64,000 bases of DNA, taken from Dallia pectoralis. Lineage: Eukaryota; Chordata; Actinopteri; Esociformes; Umbridae. Shown here piece by piece: positions 61,154 through 64,000 of this stretch. The notes under the pieces are model-generated. The model saw only the letters and a program-made list of their open reading frames with translations. It was not told the origin of the DNA and did not search any database. Within the stretch, counting starts at the first letter, position 1, and every line of letters begins with the position of its first letter. The position numbers and the translations under genes were made by a program. The stretch covers positions 2,545,601 through 2,609,600 of the forward strand of contig CM055756.1 of the NCBI GenBank assembly GCA_029465975.1. The letters are read 5' to 3'.

Positions 61154-61501
61154 GTGATGTGGCAAGGGTCTGTTCAGCAGTCTCTCACTACTGGTGTCCC
61201 CCACGGCTCTGTTCTAGGCCCTGTTATATTCTCTCTGTGCACCAAGTCACTTTGCTCCATACTTTTTGTCACATGGAATCTCGGCTATCATTGCTATGAA
61301 GATCGCACTCCACCATTATCCAATTTGTGTGTTACGACACCCCTGATGGCACAACAAGTGTTCATGGCTGACATCTCTGTGGGGATGTTGGACTTCCACC
61401 TGATGGTCAACTTCATAAAGTTTGAGCTGTTACATTCAAGGAAAATGGTTGACAAAGAACCTAGGAGGCACTGTTTTTCTGCAAATATCAAAGTGGTATG
61501 A
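61154..61501 (+). pseudogene. LINE reverse-transcriptase core remnant (L2-like)
   Basis: SLTTGVPHGSVLGPVIFSL followed by GYHCYEDRTPPL matches the palm region of L2-clade reverse transcriptases, where I recall TGVPQGSVLGP and then YADD. The catalytic YADD is replaced by YEDR, and Gln by His in GVPQGS. Later, MADISVGMLDFHLMVNFIKFELL follows the usual helix after the active site. Loss of the active-site Asp pair makes it inactive. An adjoining plus-strand frame (to 61688) may hold more of it, but is not recognisable. Confidence 0.8.
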
Positions 61502-63146
61502 CCCTACCTCACGAACAATACTAATCCAGGTGTTCGTCTATGAAGAAGCAAGGGGAACTCCTCTTCTCTTCCTTCAGGAACTGCTAAAACCCTATGCCTA
61601 TAGGACAAGTGCTGCCACTCAGCTCAGGACGTCCAAACTCTCCTGTCTCTCACCTCCAATGGTGAAACCAGTTTTCCAAGAAATCTAGGACATATAGTCT
61701 CTGCCCCTTTTTGAAACCCTATCAAAACTATTATTGTAGAGGGGTGTGGAGAGTAGAGGGGTGTGGAGTGTGAGGCGTGTTGGGGCTTGACGTGAGTCAG
61801 AGTGTGAAGTACGGGCCCAGATGACTTGAAGGATACGGGAGTAAAAAAACATTGTTTTTGATTGAATTTGCATGAGCAAATCTCAGTCCCTCGTCCAGTT
61901 TACACTACGTTTAACTGACAATCTTTATTATTTATTACTCATCTATTGTCGAGTACATTTTGTATACATTAGATACCTACTTCCAAAAGAAGTGAGCAAC
62001 ATTGTTCCTAATTATTGATTTTTGTCATTGCTTTGTATTCCGTGTTCGTTATCATAAATCAAATAGTAAATACGTTGTAATTAGTGGCTTGTGAAATAAA
62101 AGGTTACTAACAGGGTTTTATAGTTTACCTGACCTTGCCAGTACGCACAGAGCCCCTGGGGCAAAAAACTGCCGGCTCACTTCATCACGCATATTGATGC
62201 TGTGCTGGTTACTGTGCTCCTATTCTGTCAAGATAAGCACTTTTTCTCCTTTCACAGCATATATGGTTTCTGGGTTTATTATCATTATCTCCTCTGATAG
62301 GTCGGGGAAGAATGGGCCGGTGCATTTCAATGGACTTTAATCCCTTCGTTAATGACGGCACCTTTGTAATGTTCTAATGGATAATTAAGCCATTTCATAG
62401 TAAGCATTTAGCTGGAGTATGGCCGGATCACTTTATCTTCTGTCCTATGTCCTTTATGTCTAAAGGAGGCTTGGAACTCTCTTTGCGAGGCAGAAAGAGG
62501 CAGGCTCATCCCGGGCAAGAGATGTACTGTACTGTTTGTTAAAGCGTGGTCAGGACATTTTTATGAGGCAATTTGCATGTACTCTGTTCTCCCGGGTTCT
62601 GGTTCTGTACTATACACTCTGCTGGAGGTGTCACGATCCAACTCGGGTGGAGGTTCACTGCGCATTTGGATACGGGGCTGCAGAAACTTTCCGCGGAATT
62701 CACAATCTCGAACATTGGCCTTGTCAGAGGGAATCCAAGCCATAATGTATCACGGGTAAAACTGACCAATCAACAAATGATTATGAATAATCGCTTAAGA
62801 TGCAAGATGATTTATAGATCTGTCATCCTTGGCGCTATTTATTAGGGACAGCGACAAATATTGATGTTAAAACATATCTTTATTTTGAATAATAAATCTA
62901 CAATTAGAAAGTATGCAATGACACATATAGGTGCATTGTGGGTGATGTTAGAAGACCTGATTTAGGAGTGTGTTGTAAAAGTGCAGGGCAGATATTTTGT
63001 TTAGCTCGGCATTTCAATGTGTTTGCATGATTGTATCACGGCTTCAGTAGATTAAAACCCTGTAGCATGACATGATATTCAGGAAAACGCAGAGGCATTT
63101 CTCACCACAAAGTCATGTGGACCCCAGCACGGCACGGAACAAATGG
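61502..63146. other. Unassigned spacer
   Basis: All frames around 62536-62845 happen to be open, but have no domain and no supporting splice pattern. A GGGTGTGGAGAGTAGAG repeat of two copies lies at about 61740-61770. Nothing else is recognised. Confidence 0.45.
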
Positions 63147-63976
63147 ACCAGAGACATATCAGTGTGTTTAACAGGGGTGAGTGTACCAGAGACATAGCAG
63201 TGTGTTTAACAGGGGTGAGTGTACCAGAGACATAGCAGTGTGTTTAACAGGGGTGAGTGTACCAGAGACATAGCAGTGTGTTTAACAGGGGTGAGTGTAC
63301 CAGAGACATAGCAGTGTGTTTAACAGGGGTGAGTGTACCAGAGACATAGCAGTGTGTTTAACAGGGGTGAGTGTACCAGAGACATGTGTTTAACAGGGAT
63401 GAGTGAACCAGAGACGTGTGTTTAGCAGGGGTGAGTGTACCAGAGACGAGTGTTTAACAGGGGTGAGTGTACCAGAGACATATCAGTGTGTTTAACAGGG
63501 GTGAGTGTACCAGAGACATATCAGTGTGTTTAACAGGGGTGAGTGTACCAGAGACATAGCAGTGTGTTTAACAGGGGTGAGTGTACCAGAGACGTGTGTT
63601 TAACAGGGGTGAGTGTACCAGAGACATAGCAGTGTGTTTAACAGGGGTGAGTGTACCAGAGACATAGCAGTGTGTTTAACAGGGGTGAGTGTACCAGAGA
63701 CATAGCAGTGTGTTTAACAGGGGTGAGTGTACCAGAGACATAGCAGTGTGTTTAACAGGGGTGAGTGTACCAGAGACATGTGTTTAACAGGGATGAGTGA
63801 ACCAGAGACGTGTGTTTAGCAGGGGTGAGTGTACCAGAGACGAGTGTTTAACAGGGGTGAGTGTACCAGAGACATATCAGTGTGTTTAACAGGGGTGAGT
63901 GTACCAGAGACATATCAGTGTGTTTAACAGGGGTGAGTGGACCAGAGACATAGCAGTGTGTTTAACAGGGGTGAAC
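63147..63976. repeat. Minisatellite, 38-bp unit, about 22 copies, with a 394-bp higher-order repeat
   Basis: AGGGGTGAGTGTACCAGAGA, then CATAGCAGTGTGTTTAAC, repeats every 38 bp. A diagnostic run of short units (GACATGTGTTTAACAGGGAT, then GACGTGTGTTTAGC, then GACGAGTG) occurs at 63381-63475 and again at 63775-63865, 394 bp apart. The array ends close to the right edge of the window. Confidence 0.95.
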
Positions 63977-64000
63977 TATACACAAATGTGTATAGTTGTT

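Noticed and set aside
62536..62845. Gene in the five overlapping frames of 60-90 codons
   Set aside because: The stretch merely lacks stops in several frames; no domain, no splice support, and no frame stands out.

Overview
The window is vertebrate, almost certainly teleost fish, nuclear DNA. The evidence is one intact exon of an NMDA-receptor GluN2 subunit gene with vertebrate splice signals, fish-type Tc1/mariner fossils, a GTF2IRD2-like hAT family, L2/Rex-like LINE fragments, and many minisatellites and (CA)n tracts. There is no bacterial or viral gene organisation. I cannot fix the species from the sequence.

The only confident host coding sequence is the first coding exon of a GluN2C/2D-type gene (10180-10608, minus strand). 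It has a clean splice donor at its 3' end and a polypyrimidine/CAG acceptor just upstream of the ATG. The gene therefore has at least one 5' non-coding exon at higher coordinates; a CpG-richer zone at about 40.4-41.9 kb is a weak candidate. Intron 1 runs off the left edge, so it exceeds 10 kb. A poorly understood plus-strand gene-like segment (about 230-1304) lies inside that intron.

The rest is non-coding. By eye, at least sixteen tandem arrays with unrelated units (11 to 68 bp) cover roughly a quarter of the window. The main ones are 61 bp at 2.7-5.2 kb, 41 bp at 8.0-10.0 kb, 17 bp at 15.8-16.4 kb, 41 bp at 24.9-25.4 kb, 26/32 bp at 28.3-29.4 kb, 24 bp at 34.4-35.4 kb, 35 bp at 37.5-38.3 kb, 68 bp at 42.9-44.7 kb, 31 bp at 47.5-49.0 kb, 39 bp at 50.8-51.6 kb, 40 bp at 57.0-57.5 kb, 25 bp at 57.9-60.2 kb and 38 bp at 63.1-64.0 kb. 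Most long open frames in the window are by-products of these arrays and are not genes.

Mobile elements explain part of this structure. Two near-identical hAT copies (19420-20602 minus; 49034-50182 plus) each have perfect 8-bp target duplications, and the second sits inside the 31-bp array. A TTAA-flanked piggyBac-type MITE (15586-16604) splits a Tc1 fossil and carries its own minisatellite. A second Tc1 copy (27030-about 29720) is interrupted by a 1-kb minisatellite whose unit is a piece of the Tc1 transposase reading frame. Two further Tc1 fossils and three LINE reverse-transcriptase remnants complete the set.

The most notable pattern is the birth of minisatellites from transposon sequence, seen in two independent places. 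I found no operon, CRISPR array, rRNA or convincing tRNA, and no novel multi-gene system.
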